Positions 1-9,336 are shown, counted from the first letter of the stretch. The stretch: 64,000 nt of DNA from Pelagibacteraceae bacterium (GCA_019651435.1 BOYI01000001.1:1-64000); one strand, 5' to 3'. Made by a program: numbers and translations. Notes: generated by a model from the letters alone, not told the origin.

Positions 1-15
1 AAGGTTTGGCTAAGA

Positions 16-672
16 ATGCAGCACACAGATAAAAATTATGAAAATCAAATAAATTTAATTAATGAAAAGCTAGTAAAGATGGGATCAATTTTAGAACAAC
101 AGTTCAGCGATGCCTTAAAAGTTGTTGCTTCAAGAGATCAAAATTTAGCAAATAAAGTTATTGAAAAAGATGACCTAATAAACCAACTCAATCATGATAT
201 TAGTGATTTAGTCTTTCAAATTATTGCAATGAGACAGCCCATGGCAGACGATCTAAGATTTTTATTTTGCTCAATTAAAATTATCAGAGATCTTGAAAGA
301 ATAGGAGACCATTTAACAACTGTCGCAAAAAAAGGATACCGAGTCAGCACGAATATCCCTGATCAACTAATTGAAAAACTTGAGGCTCTAGGAGGAAAAG
401 CTTCAGTGATGACCCACGATGCATTGAATTGTTTATTTGAGAGAAAATTAGCTCAAGCTGATCAAATTGCAGAGAGAGATGATATAATCGATAATCTTCA
501 CGGCAACTTCATTAAAGATGTCCTTTCATACATGAAAGAAAATGATGATTTTATACCAGACTCTTTAGCTTTAATTCAAATTTCAAAAGGCATTGAGCGT
601 ATCGGAGATTATGTAACTAACATAATGGAAGAAGTACATTTTTTAATTGAAGGTAAGTATAATAATTCTTAA
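16..672 (+). CDS. phoU: Phosphate signalling protein PhoU
   Basis: 218-residue PhoU, the usual length. The two-repeat helical fold shows the metal-binding type motif around residues 76-100 (LRFLFCSIKIIRDLERIGDH) and its echo near residues 185-205 (ALIQISKGIERIGDY). PhoU dampens PhoR/PhoB signalling and the PstSCAB phosphate transporter when phosphate is plentiful. The gene lies 6 bases before phoB on the same strand, so the two are probably co-transcribed; pst genes, if linked, lie upstream of the window. The ATG at 16 is followed directly by the family's N-terminal helix. Confidence 0.95.
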   Translation: MQHTDKNYENQINLINEKLVKMGSILEQQFSDALKVVASRDQNLANKVIEKDDLINQLNHDISDLVFQIIAMRQPMADDLRFLFCSIKIIRDLERIGDHLTTVAKKGYRVSTNIPDQLIEKLEALGGKASVMTHDALNCLFERKLAQADQIAERDDIIDNLHGNFIKDVLSYMKENDDFIPDSLALIQISKGIERIGDYVTNIMEEVHFLIEGKYNNS

Positions 673-678
673 AAAAAA

Positions 679-1371
679 TTGCTCGCAAAAATATTAGTAG
701 TCGAAGATGATAAGTCAATCTCAGACCTCATCACTTTGCATTTAAAAAAAAATGACTTCGAATATTTAGTTGTTCATAATGGGGAAGATGCATTATCCCA
801 TCTTGATAACTTTATGCCTGATTTCATAATTTTAGATTGGATGATACCAGGCCTTTCAGGCTTAGAGGTTCTTAGAAGAATTCGAAATAAACAAGAATAT
901 AAAAACTTGCCCATATTAATGCTTACAGCCAAAAACTCTGAACAAGATAAAATTATAAGTTTTGAAAGCGGATTAGATGATTATATCACTAAGCCTTTTT
1001 TACCTAGCGAACTTATCGCAAGAGTTAAAGCAATTTTAAAACGAACTAGTCAGTTAAATCAAGATCAAGACAATCTTATTTTTAATGAAATAAAAATAAA
1101 TACTGTTCAAAAAAAAGCCTACAGAGGAGACAGAAGACTTAACCTTGGCCCAACAGAATTTAATATTTTATTTTTCCTACTAAAGAATAAACAAAGAGTA
1201 TTTTCTCGAGAGCAGATACTAAATAAGATTTGGCCTAATCAAGTCAACGTAGAGTTAAGAACAGTAGATGTCCACATTCGTAGACTTCGAAAAGAACTAA
1301 ATCAAAATGAAGAGAAAGACATTATTCGCACAGTTAGGTCGGCTGGCTATTCTCTAGATTTTGATGAATAA
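679..1371 (+). CDS. phoB: Phosphate regulon response regulator PhoB (OmpR family)
   Basis: 230 residues: receiver domain (residues 3-118; acidic pair ED-D at 9-11, phospho-acceptor Asp about 53 in FIILDWMIPG, Lys in YITKPF) followed by a winged-helix trans_reg_C domain (about 130-228, ending in the wing sequence IIRTVRSAGYSLD). Starts with TTG only 6 bases after phoU. As PhoB it would activate Pho-regulon genes under phosphate limitation. The next gene, arsC, starts inside its last codons, so the pair is translationally coupled. A paralogous OmpR-type regulator cannot be excluded from sequence alone, but the phoU neighbour supports PhoB. Confidence 0.92.
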   Translation: MLAKILVVEDDKSISDLITLHLKKNDFEYLVVHNGEDALSHLDNFMPDFIILDWMIPGLSGLEVLRRIRNKQEYKNLPILMLTAKNSEQDKIISFESGLDDYITKPFLPSELIARVKAILKRTSQLNQDQDNLIFNEIKINTVQKKAYRGDRRLNLGPTEFNILFFLLKNKQRVFSREQILNKIWPNQVNVELRTVDVHIRRLRKELNQNEEKDIIRTVRSAGYSLDFDE

Positions 1372-1840
1372 AAAAAAAATTTTAGTCCTTTGTACAGGTA
1401 ACTCTTGTCGTTCGATTATGGCAGAAGGGTTAATCAATCATCTTGGCAAAGATGATTTCCAAGCCTTTAGTGCCGGAAGTAAACCAACAGGCTATGTTCA
1501 TCCAATGAGTATAAAAACATTAAAAAAATCAGGTATTTTTAAAATAGATTACAAAAGCCAATCTTGGGATGAATTCAGTGATGTAAATTTCGATTTAGTG
1601 ATCACGGTTTGTGATAATGCTGCTGGTGAGTCTTGCCCCGTTTATTTAAGTGGTGCCCCTAAAGTGCATTGGGGTGTTGAAGATCCAGCTAAGTTTAAGG
1701 GTAGTGAAGAAGAAATTGAAAATGAGTTTCAGCGAATTTTTAAAATTCTTGAGAAACGAACCCACGCAATGGTTGAAAAATATAACAATACCAAAAAGTT
1801 TCAAATAGAAGAACTAAATTTAATTGGAAGTTTAATTTAA
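1364..1840 (+). CDS. arsC: Arsenate reductase, low-molecular-weight phosphatase family (ArsC)
   Basis: About 158 residues. N-terminal P-loop CTGNSCRS is the CX5R signature of the LMW tyrosine phosphatase fold, and CDNAAGESCP holds the second cysteine pair used by thioredoxin-coupled arsenate reductases; the tail HWGVEDPA is typical of this group. It reduces arsenate to arsenite. An ATG at 1364 gives the compact N-terminus MNKKKILVLC; a TTG at 1361 is also in frame. The start overlaps the end of phoB by 8 bases, putting arsenate detoxification under the same transcript as phosphate regulation. This makes sense because arsenate enters cells through phosphate transporters. Confidence 0.88.
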   Translation: MNKKKILVLCTGNSCRSIMAEGLINHLGKDDFQAFSAGSKPTGYVHPMSIKTLKKSGIFKIDYKSQSWDEFSDVNFDLVITVCDNAAGESCPVYLSGAPKVHWGVEDPAKFKGSEEEIENEFQRIFKILEKRTHAMVEKYNNTKKFQIEELNLIGSLI

Positions 1841-1866
1841 AAATATCTTTTAAGTTTTTGAAGAAG

Positions 1867-2514
1867 TTACGATTTTTTCTCAAATACCTGCGTATAGACT
1901 TTGTAAGCAATTCCTAGCCCTATGACTTGAGACCCAATGAATAAGAGGGCAGTGGAGGGATGGATGCCAGTAAAGGACTCCGTAAGCATTCTTGAAATGG
2001 TGACCGCGGGGTTTGCAAAACTTGTCGATGAAGTAAAAATAAGAGCTGCGCATATGTATATTCCCACATTGAAAGCCACAATATTTTTCCCGTCTGCTCT
2101 AGATAGCAAGATGACCATGAGTAATCCAAAAGTAGCAAAGATTTCTGAGATATAAATATTATTTCCACTTCTAATATTGGTAGAGATTTCAATCACATTA
2201 AGCCCAAAAAGAAAGTTAGCAAACATTGTGCCTAGGATGGCGGCTACACACTGAATGACTATATAGATTATTAAATCTTTGGAGGACAACTCTCTCTTAA
2301 AAAAAAATAATAGAGAAACGATAGGATTAAAGTGAGCACCAGAGTAAGTTGCAAACATTCGAATTAAAAAAATAAGAGTAAATCCAATAACTACTGCATG
2401 ACTAAAAAGAATAACCATTTGATCATCAGTATATTTTTGACCAGCTATTCCTGATCCCACAATACTTAATAAGAGGATAAAAGTGCCTAAAAACTCAGAT
2501 ACGTATTTTTGCAT
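1867..2514 (-). CDS. Aquaporin/MIP family channel, probably AqpS-like arsenite channel
   Basis: 215-residue integral membrane protein with six hydrophobic segments and the two half-helix motifs of the MIP family: first NPI (in GAHFNPIVSL, about residues 60-69), second NPAV (in SFANPAVTIS, about residue 165-175). Such channels pass water or small neutral solutes. It is convergent with arsC, 26 bases apart. In Sinorhizobium meliloti an aquaglyceroporin (AqpS) beside arsC exports arsenite, so the same role is inferred here. Water or ammonia transport remains possible because selectivity cannot be read from the sequence with certainty. Confidence 0.82.
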   Translation of the reverse strand: MQKYVSEFLGTFILLLSIVGSGIAGQKYTDDQMVILFSHAVVIGFTLIFLIRMFATYSGAHFNPIVSLLFFFKRELSSKDLIIYIVIQCVAAILGTMFANFLFGLNVIEISTNIRSGNNIYISEIFATFGLLMVILLSRADGKNIVAFNVGIYICAALIFTSSTSFANPAVTISRMLTESFTGIHPSTALLFIGSQVIGLGIAYKVYTQVFEKKS

Positions 2515-2602
2515 TTGATGAAACTAGAATAATATAATTTTTATAAATGTATTATGAACTTTTAGTTACAAAATTTGATAGTAATAGGACATTTCAGAGA
2601 AG

Positions 2603-3100
2603 TTATTTCTTCTTTTTATTTTGAATTTTTCTTAAAACTCGCCAGCGAAGATTACTGCGAACAATATAGCCTACACAATTTTTAGAGTCACAACGACAAG
2701 GATGATCCTCATAACAGTCCATGTCATAACCATAGTCATAAGTAAGCTCTTCCCCTTTTTTGATATCTTTAATAGCATTTATCCAAATTTTACCTCGAAT
2801 AATATCTGTCTCACAATTTGGATCACAGGAGTGATTAATATACTTTGCTAAATTCCATGACACTTTCCCATTAATGTCATATCTCTCATTTAATGTAAAA
2901 ATATAGACAGCTCCTATCGTTCCTTTTTTTTGGTTCGCAGCAATATGAACATCAGCAATTTTATCTGACTGTGCTTTAGTAATTTTTAATCCTCGATATT
3001 CAATAATCCTTGACCCTTTTTCAATATCAGTTTTTGCAAAAAGACCAGAAGAATGGATCTTAGAATTTTTTCGAATATATAACTTTTGGTTAGATGGCAT
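2603..3100 (-). CDS. SET-domain protein (putative lysine methyltransferase)
   Basis: 165 residues. SET hallmarks are all present: GLFAKTDIEKGSRIIEYRG near residues 19-37, the pseudoknot NHSCDPNCE near 87-97, GEELTYDYGYD near 115-125, and a cysteine cluster C-x-C-x4-C (PCRCDSKNC) near 133-141, a post-SET zinc motif. SAM-dependent lysine methyltransferases of this type occur in scattered bacteria, including alphaproteobacteria; substrates are mostly unknown. The gene stands alone on the minus strand. A basic tail (KKKK) ends the protein. Specific target: not predictable. Confidence 0.85.
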   Translation of the reverse strand: MPSNQKLYIRKNSKIHSSGLFAKTDIEKGSRIIEYRGLKITKAQSDKIADVHIAANQKKGTIGAVYIFTLNERYDINGKVSWNLAKYINHSCDPNCETDIIRGKIWINAIKDIKKGEELTYDYGYDMDCYEDHPCRCDSKNCVGYIVRSNLRWRVLRKIQNKKKK

Positions 3101-3211
3101 TTAATAAGTTTTTAAAAACAGAGCATATTGGCATACACTTATTAAAAGTAAACAATTGTTCTGGAATATTATGTTAATAATTAAATGATGAATTTATGAT
3201 ATATTTAACTC

Positions 3212-3691
3212 TTGAAGTTCAGTGCTAATATCGAGAATTCTCAAAGTTGGATAATTGAAAATAGAGATTATTTAGAAATAAATTGGAATGATCAGGCAAT
3301 ATCTGAGCATCTTCAAAAAGAGAATAGTTTTAATTTTTATCTATTAGATGATGATCATCCAATCGGTGTTTTAATCGGACATTTCCTTTATCAAGATCAA
3401 AATGTAAGTGAGTTTGAAATTTTACACATTGCGGTTTTGCCTGAATTTAGAAACCAAGGGTTGGGAAGAATGATCTTAGAAGAGCTTGAAAAACAACTCA
3501 AAAGTACTGGAAAATCAGTCAAAATCTTTCTTGAAGCGAGCGCAATTAATAAATTTGCTATTAAACTTTATGAAAAATTAGGCTATAAAGCCTACAATGA
3601 AAGAAAAAACTATTATGGGAGCAATCCTATAAATCCCTCTTCTTTGCAAGACGCAATACTGTTTGCAAAAAATCTTAATGCCAGAACCTAA
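3212..3691 (+). CDS. rimI: GNAT family acetyltransferase, RimI-like
   Basis: About 159 residues with one GNAT domain: the beta4 strand EFEILHIAVLPEFRNQG carries the acetyl-CoA loop R-N-Q-G-L-G (Q/RxxGxG). In alphaproteobacteria rimI (ribosomal protein S18 alanine acetyltransferase) usually sits just upstream of miaB, often after tsaB and before fur, which supports the name. Starts with TTG at 3212. It overlaps the start of miaB. fur is missing between the two genes. Confidence 0.75.
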   Translation: MKFSANIENSQSWIIENRDYLEINWNDQAISEHLQKENSFNFYLLDDDHPIGVLIGHFLYQDQNVSEFEILHIAVLPEFRNQGLGRMILEELEKQLKSTGKSVKIFLEASAINKFAIKLYEKLGYKAYNERKNYYGSNPINPSSLQDAILFAKNLNART

Positions 3692-4991
3692 AAATTTCTT
3701 TATTAAAACTTTCGGTTGTCAGATGAATGTCTATGACTCTGATAAAATGAAAGATATTTTTCTTGCTAATAATATACAACCAACTGAAGACTCTTTTAAT
3801 GCAGATTATATTGTCCTCAATACCTGTCATATTCGAGAAAAAGCTACAGAAAAAACTTTTTCCGATTTGGGTAAAATTCATAAAAAAGGAAAAAAAGATC
3901 AAAAAGTGATAGTGGCGGGCTGTGTCGCTCAAGCAGAAGGAGAGCTTATTCAAAAACGAGCACCTTATGTTGATTTAGTGATTGGCCCCCAGTCAATTCA
4001 ATCGCTCAATACGTTTTTAAAAAAAGATGATATTTCCAAAGCAGCTATCACTGAATTTGATGCCATTGAAAAATTCGATACTCTTAACTTAATCAAAAGA
4101 AACCATAACAGTAAATCTGCTTTTGTAACAATTCAAGAAGGGTGTGATAAGTTTTGTCATTTCTGTGTAGTTCCTTATACAAGAGGAGCAGAGTATTCTC
4201 GAAGTGTTTATGAATTAGTGGATGAAGTAAAAGCCCTGGTAGATTTGGGTGTCGTAGAGTTCACTTTATTAGGTCAAAACGTAAATGCTTATCATGGTGC
4301 CGATGCGGCTGGCCAACCACATACTCTTGCTTCATTGATTAACACAATCTCTGAAATCGGAGGCGTAGAGCGTATTACGTATTCAACGAGTCATCCCATT
4401 AATATGACTGATGATTTGATTCAATTACATGGAAGCAATGATAAGCTTATGCCATATCTGCATTTACCTGTTCAATCAGGATCTGATAATGTTTTAAAGT
4501 TAATGAACCGCAAACACACTCGCGATTATTACTTTGAAATTATTGAAAAAGTCAGGAAGGCAAAGCCTGATATTGCTCTTTCTTCTGATTTTATCATTGG
4601 TTTTCCTGGAGAAACCGATCAAGACTTTGAGGATACTCTTGACCTTATTCAAAGAGTTAAATACATGAATTCTTATTCTTTTAAATATAGTCCTCGACCC
4701 GGAACTCCTGCTGCCAATAAAGAGCTTATTAGTGATGAGATTTTGGATGAACGTTTAGCGCGCACTCAGGCATTATTGAATGAACAACAAATGGAATACA
4801 ATAAAAAATTTATTCAAAAGACTGTTCAAGTTTTAATTGATGGTGCGGGTAAACATGAGGGCCAAGTCAAAGGTAAGTCAGAATTTAATCAAAGTGTGGC
4901 TCTTCAAGGAGAAAAACAAATCATTGGACAGATTATTCCTGTACAAATTAAAGAGGTGCTTACCCATTCTTTATTAGGAGAGAGAGCTTAA
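3678..4991 (+). CDS. miaB: tRNA-2-methylthio-N6-dimethylallyladenosine synthase MiaB
   Basis: About 437 residues. N-terminal UPF0004 domain with three cluster cysteines (FGCQMN, LNTCHIRE, VAGCVAQ), radical SAM core with CDKFCHFC (CxxxCxxC), and a C-terminal TRAM domain. It adds the methylthio group to i6A37 of tRNAs reading UNN codons, using two 4Fe-4S clusters and SAM. ATG at 3678 gives the family-like start MPEPKNFFIKTFGCQ; an in-frame TTG lies at 3663. The gene overlaps rimI at the front and phoH at the back (TAATG), forming one operon through lnt. Confidence 0.96.
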   Translation: MPEPKNFFIKTFGCQMNVYDSDKMKDIFLANNIQPTEDSFNADYIVLNTCHIREKATEKTFSDLGKIHKKGKKDQKVIVAGCVAQAEGELIQKRAPYVDLVIGPQSIQSLNTFLKKDDISKAAITEFDAIEKFDTLNLIKRNHNSKSAFVTIQEGCDKFCHFCVVPYTRGAEYSRSVYELVDEVKALVDLGVVEFTLLGQNVNAYHGADAAGQPHTLASLINTISEIGGVERITYSTSHPINMTDDLIQLHGSNDKLMPYLHLPVQSGSDNVLKLMNRKHTRDYYFEIIEKVRKAKPDIALSSDFIIGFPGETDQDFEDTLDLIQRVKYMNSYSFKYSPRPGTPAANKELISDEILDERLARTQALLNEQQMEYNKKFIQKTVQVLIDGAGKHEGQVKGKSEFNQSVALQGEKQIIGQIIPVQIKEVLTHSLLGERA

Positions 4992-5947
4992 TGGCTACTT
5001 CAAGTATTTCACTTCATCAAAAAAAATTAGAGTTTGAAGACAATCAATTTCTTTCTAGTTTATTCGGCTACCACGATAAGAACCTCAAAGTTTTAGAAGA
5101 TAAGTTTAAAGTGAAATTATACAGTCGAGGTAATTTACTTTCGATTAAAGGAAATCGAGATCCTGTAGAAAAAGCATACTTTATTATCCAAGGTCTATAT
5201 CAAAAATTAAAAAACAAAGATATTACTCCTGAAGAAATTGAAAATAATATCGATCTAGCAAAACCCTCTTATATTAAAGAGCAAATTGAACAAGATCAGA
5301 AATTTCAAATTACCACTAAATTAAAAACGATTTATCCAAAAACTAAAAACCAAGAAATTTTCCTAAAACAAATGAGAACAAAAGATATAGTTTTTGCTGT
5401 TGGGCCTGCGGGAACAGGAAAAACTTACATGGCTGTTGCGTATGCCGTGAGTTTATTTGTCGAAGGAAAAATTAATCGTCTTATTCTCTCGAGACCAGCC
5501 GTGGAAGCAGGAGAACGATTAGGATTTTTGCCTGGTGACATGAAAGAAAAAATTGACCCTTATTTAAGACCACTTTATGACGCTCTCTATGAGATGATGC
5601 CTGGAGAAGAAATTGATCGAAAAATGGTTAATAATTTAATTGAAATTGCGCCATTGGCTTTTATGAGAGGCCGAACTTTGAATAAGTCTTTTATTATCTT
5701 AGATGAAGCACAAAATACTTTATCGACTCAAATGAAAATGTTTTTAACAAGATTAGGTCAAGACTCAAAAATGGTTATTACGGGTGACTTAAGTCAAAAA
5801 GATTTACCTGATAATGCGAAAAGTGGAATGCAGGATGCAATGGAAAAATTAGAAAAAGTCAAAGATATCGGATTTGTCCATTTAAATAGTAGTGATGTGT
5901 GTCGTCACAGTTTAGTTGAAAAAATAATAAACGCTTACGATAAGTAA
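4991..5947 (+). CDS. phoH: PhoH-like ATPase
   Basis: 318 residues with a KH-like N-terminal part (about residues 25-85) and a P-loop ATPase domain: Walker A GPAGTGKTY near residue 138, Walker B IILDEAQN near 236, and the conserved segment VITGDLSQKDLP. This is the PhoH2/YbeZ branch that partners YbeY in ribosome and RNA quality control. Its position directly between miaB and ybeY is the classic arrangement. Start codon overlaps the miaB stop. Confidence 0.93.
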   Translation: MATSSISLHQKKLEFEDNQFLSSLFGYHDKNLKVLEDKFKVKLYSRGNLLSIKGNRDPVEKAYFIIQGLYQKLKNKDITPEEIENNIDLAKPSYIKEQIEQDQKFQITTKLKTIYPKTKNQEIFLKQMRTKDIVFAVGPAGTGKTYMAVAYAVSLFVEGKINRLILSRPAVEAGERLGFLPGDMKEKIDPYLRPLYDALYEMMPGEEIDRKMVNNLIEIAPLAFMRGRTLNKSFIILDEAQNTLSTQMKMFLTRLGQDSKMVITGDLSQKDLPDNAKSGMQDAMEKLEKVKDIGFVHLNSSDVCRHSLVEKIINAYDK

Positions 5948-5949
5948 TT

Positions 5950-6399
5950 TTGAAAATTAAAAACAAAAAATTTGAAATTGAATTTATTGGTGATACTCAA
6001 CTTAAAAAATTTTTGCGAGCTTCTAAAGATCGTCTTAAAAAATTATCGGAATACTTTCAAATTCTACATCAAAATGAAGACCAAACGATGATTACAATAA
6101 AAATTGTCTCTAATGAGGAAATAAAAATTTTGAATAAAAAATTCAGAAAAAAAAATAAAGTAACCGATGTTCTTTCTTTTCCCGATGAACATGCTTCTGG
6201 CGATATTGCAATCGCGGATAGTTATATTTTGAATAAAAATCAAACAATTAATGCTCAGAATTTTTTTATGTTAGTGGGTCACGGCCTTTTACATCTATTT
6301 GGTTACACCCATTATGATAAACAATCTCGATCAAATATGAGATTTTTAGAGAATACATTTATGTTAATGTTAGGATTAAAAAAAGTTCATGAAGATTAA
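5950..6399 (+). CDS. ybeY: Endoribonuclease YbeY
   Basis: 149 residues. The zinc-binding H-x3-H-x5-H motif is seen as HGLLHLFGYTH near residues 112-122, preceded by the family segment VTDVLSFPDE. YbeY acts in 16S rRNA 3' maturation and 70S ribosome quality control. TTG start two bases after phoH, and the end overlaps the corC start by 11 bases, so translation is coupled along the operon. Confidence 0.93.
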   Translation: MKIKNKKFEIEFIGDTQLKKFLRASKDRLKKLSEYFQILHQNEDQTMITIKIVSNEEIKILNKKFRKKNKVTDVLSFPDEHASGDIAIADSYILNKNQTINAQNFFMLVGHGLLHLFGYTHYDKQSRSNMRFLENTFMLMLGLKKVHED

Positions 6400-7216
6400 A
6401 AAAAACATAGCCATTTCTCTGATTAAAGATCTTATTCAAGATGATAAATTTAAAAAAGAGATAATTGATTTAATTTCATCAACATCGGATAGCTCTGGCG
6501 TGGCAAAACTTGAAGAGAAAAAGATCTTCAATAATCTTTTAAAAGTACACAAAAAAACTGTGGATGATGTCATGGTTCCTAGGGGTGAGATTATTTTTAT
6601 TGATGAAAAAATAGATAAAGAAAATTTAATCAAAATTATTAATAAAGAGGCTCACTCTCGTATGCCGGTAGTAAAAGAAGAGCTTGAAAACTGTCTGGGA
6701 ATGGTTCACATCAAGGATTTATTCAAGAAAATCAACAATAAATCATTCAAAATTAAGAGTCTTTTACGAGAGGTAATATTTATCCCCTCAGCGACCCCTG
6801 TCTTTAATCTTCTACAAAAAATGAAAAAACAAAACATTCATCTCGCGATTGTTATGGATGAATTCAATAGTGTTGCTGGTTTGGTGACCATTGAAGATCT
6901 TGTGGAGGAGATTGTTGGTGAAATTGAAGATGAGCATGACAAAGAAGAAGCTCCAATGTATGACCTAAAAAATAACAATCTCATTATGGATGCTGCAATG
7001 CTAGTTGATGATTTTGAAAGAGAGTTTGATATTTCAATTCCAGAGGATTTAAAAGAGGATGTCGGAACTATTGGAGGAATTATATTTAATTTAGCTGGCC
7101 GTATCCCTAAGAAAAAAGAAAAATTTGATATAAATAAAAAATTATCATTCACCATTCATAAAGTTTCTTCTAGAAAAATTTTAGAAGTAATTGTTCATGG
7201 TGTGAAACCTCAATAG
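6389..7216 (+). CDS. corC: CBS-domain protein CorC/HlyC type
   Basis: 275 residues: an N-terminal segment ending in VDDVMVPRGEI, a tandem CBS pair (about 50-175, with IVMDEFNSVAGLVTIEDLVEEIVGEI, here cited only in part: the DLVEEIVGEIEDEHD block), and a C-terminal CorC_HlyC domain (about 190-272). There is no membrane segment, as expected for the soluble CorC form linked to Mg/Co efflux and, in many bacteria, to membrane or lipoprotein homeostasis next to lnt. Same operon as miaB-phoH-ybeY-lnt. Confidence 0.9.
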   Translation: MKIKKNIAISLIKDLIQDDKFKKEIIDLISSTSDSSGVAKLEEKKIFNNLLKVHKKTVDDVMVPRGEIIFIDEKIDKENLIKIINKEAHSRMPVVKEELENCLGMVHIKDLFKKINNKSFKIKSLLREVIFIPSATPVFNLLQKMKKQNIHLAIVMDEFNSVAGLVTIEDLVEEIVGEIEDEHDKEEAPMYDLKNNNLIMDAAMLVDDFEREFDISIPEDLKEDVGTIGGIIFNLAGRIPKKKEKFDINKKLSFTIHKVSSRKILEVIVHGVKPQ

Positions 7217-7217
7217 T

Positions 7218-8699
7218 TTGTCCTTATTTCTTTCTCGACAATTCTTAATTATTGTCACCAGTGCTCTTCTAATTCTTTTATCGCTTCCACCATTTGGATT
7301 ATCTCTTTTTTATTGGATTGGAATAACACTTTTTTTTTATATTTTACTAATTGATCGAACTTATAAATTAAAACATATTTTTATTTTTTTTTATTTAATT
7401 CAATTCATTAGTTTGATTTGGATTATTCAATCTTTTTCCTCAGGGGGTGGGGGCTATTTAATCTTAGGAGTAATTCTAATTTCTTTTCTTGCAGGATTTA
7501 TTGCATTCCTTCATTTAGGATCTATTCAATTAATTTATTATTTTTTTCGAGGAAAAAATTTATTACCTTTTTTATTGCCTTTAAGTCTAAGTATCACAGA
7601 ATTATTAAAAGAATTTATCATTGGTGGGTTTCCATGGAATCCTTCTGCAATCATTTATTTTAAAAATCTTTTTGTCTTAAAATCTTTACCTATTGTAGGC
7701 GTTTATGGTTTAGGCTTAATCATTCACTTAGTAATTGGTTTGATTTTATTTTTCCTAATTAATGGAAAACGCCTCGGTCTTTATATAGTAAGCATACTTG
7801 TAATTTTTTCTTTTCTTATCGGTTTTATCAAACAACAGCCTAGTTTTCAGGATGGTGAGGATGCAGTAAATTTTTTAGTAATTCAGCCTAATATTTATGA
7901 GTCATTGGTTAATTATGATGTAATTAAAAATATTGAAAAATATGAACAATTAACCCTAGAGGCGCTTCAAGCAAGACCCGATGCGGATGTTATTATTTGG
8001 CCGGAGGGCTCTCTTCCAATTGACCTGAATAATCGACCAGGATTATTACAACGTCTAGGAAGCATTCTTGGAAATAATCAAAAATTAATTTTAGGCTCAA
8101 GTGCCATAGAAAATGATGTTCTGCTTTATAATCGCCTTTACGTATTGAATGAGATGGGGGTTATTGAACAGTACTATGATAAACAAAAGTTAGTTTTATT
8201 TGGAGAATACGTACCTTGGGTCAAACCTTTAGTTAGCCGGTTTTTAAATTTAGGAATGAATTATGTTCCCGGTAATGATCAATCTTTAATCAATTTACCT
8301 AATCAAGTAAAGGCAACTCCCATGATTTGCTTTGAGTCAATATTTGAATACCAATTAATTAATGAAAATATATGCCAATCAGATTTGGTGATACAAATAT
8401 CTAACGACTCTTGGTTTGGAAAATGGTATGGTCCCCAACAACATTTAGCTAATTCTTTAATTCGTAGTGTTGAATTCCAAAAAACCCTTATTCGATCTAC
8501 TCCTTCCGGAGTTTCAGCTGTCATCCAACCTAATGGAATTATCAGCCATCGTATTGACAACGATCAGCGAGATTACTTTTATTATTCTTATAAACCTAGT
8601 AATCAAATTATAAATTGCTCATCAACAATATTTTATGTTATTAGCTTGTTACTTTTAATTCTAATTTCTAGTTGGGTATATGTTCGAGTCAAAAAATAA
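7218..8699 (+). CDS. lnt: Apolipoprotein N-acyltransferase
   Basis: 493 residues. N-terminal half has about seven hydrophobic segments; the C-terminal part is a nitrilase-like domain with the catalytic set Glu (IIWPEGSLP), Lys (YDKQKLVLFGEY) and Cys (PMICFESIF), followed by a last transmembrane helix. It adds the third acyl chain to lipoproteins in the inner membrane. TTG start one base after corC. trmB starts 20 bases before its end. Confidence 0.94.
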   Translation: MSLFLSRQFLIIVTSALLILLSLPPFGLSLFYWIGITLFFYILLIDRTYKLKHIFIFFYLIQFISLIWIIQSFSSGGGGYLILGVILISFLAGFIAFLHLGSIQLIYYFFRGKNLLPFLLPLSLSITELLKEFIIGGFPWNPSAIIYFKNLFVLKSLPIVGVYGLGLIIHLVIGLILFFLINGKRLGLYIVSILVIFSFLIGFIKQQPSFQDGEDAVNFLVIQPNIYESLVNYDVIKNIEKYEQLTLEALQARPDADVIIWPEGSLPIDLNNRPGLLQRLGSILGNNQKLILGSSAIENDVLLYNRLYVLNEMGVIEQYYDKQKLVLFGEYVPWVKPLVSRFLNLGMNYVPGNDQSLINLPNQVKATPMICFESIFEYQLINENICQSDLVIQISNDSWFGKWYGPQQHLANSLIRSVEFQKTLIRSTPSGVSAVIQPNGIISHRIDNDQRDYFYYSYKPSNQIINCSSTIFYVISLLLLILISSWVYVRVKK

Positions 8700-9324
8700 A
8701 TATTTTGGAAGAAAAAAAGGGAAATCTTTTGCTCGACTTGAACAATTTCAAAAATATTTAGTTCCTCCATCAAAAGATTTTTTTAAACAAATAGGAAAAC
8801 CAAGAGTTTTAGAAATAGGGATTGGTGATGGTGAAAAAATAAGCACAGATGCAAAACTTTACTCTAAAATTAATTATATTGGCTGTGATATTTTTGCTGA
8901 CGGCGTTCTTCGTGCTATCCGTAACTCTAAGGAAAATTCACTTAAGAACCTTGTTGTCTTTCACTTAAATATTCAAGACATCCTACCTTTTATTCCAGCT
9001 AAATATTTTGATGGTATTCGAGTTTTCTTTCCTGATCCCTGGCCTAAAACAAAACATAAAAGAAGAAGAACTTTTAATAGCGAGCTAGTTCAAACATTGA
9101 GTTCTAAATTAAAGAAAAATGGCTATATCCATTTTGCCACCGATCATGGTGATTATTTTTTAGATGCGCTGGTTTTATTACAGGATCAAGGCTACCGGAT
9201 GGATAATATCAGTCCTAATTCTTGGAAATACAATGAATTCAATGCTTTGCACACCAAATTTGAGAAAAAAGCCTTAGACAAAAATCATAAATTATTCTAT
9301 TTTAGCGTTCTTAAAAATTATTAA
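8680..9324 (+). CDS. trmB: tRNA (guanine-N7-)-methyltransferase TrmB
   Basis: 214 residues, class I SAM methyltransferase fold. Motif I is VLEIGIGDGE, and the family signature FPDPWPKTKHKRRR near residues 117-130 is complete. It makes m7G46 in the tRNA variable loop. In relatives metK often lies between lnt and trmB; here metK is 34 kb away. It overlaps lnt and is followed by a terminator-like hairpin before nusA. Confidence 0.95.
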   Translation: MFESKNKYFGRKKGKSFARLEQFQKYLVPPSKDFFKQIGKPRVLEIGIGDGEKISTDAKLYSKINYIGCDIFADGVLRAIRNSKENSLKNLVVFHLNIQDILPFIPAKYFDGIRVFFPDPWPKTKHKRRRTFNSELVQTLSSKLKKNGYIHFATDHGDYFLDALVLLQDQGYRMDNISPNSWKYNEFNALHTKFEKKALDKNHKLFYFSVLKNY

Positions 9325-9336
9325 CCAACGATGAGG

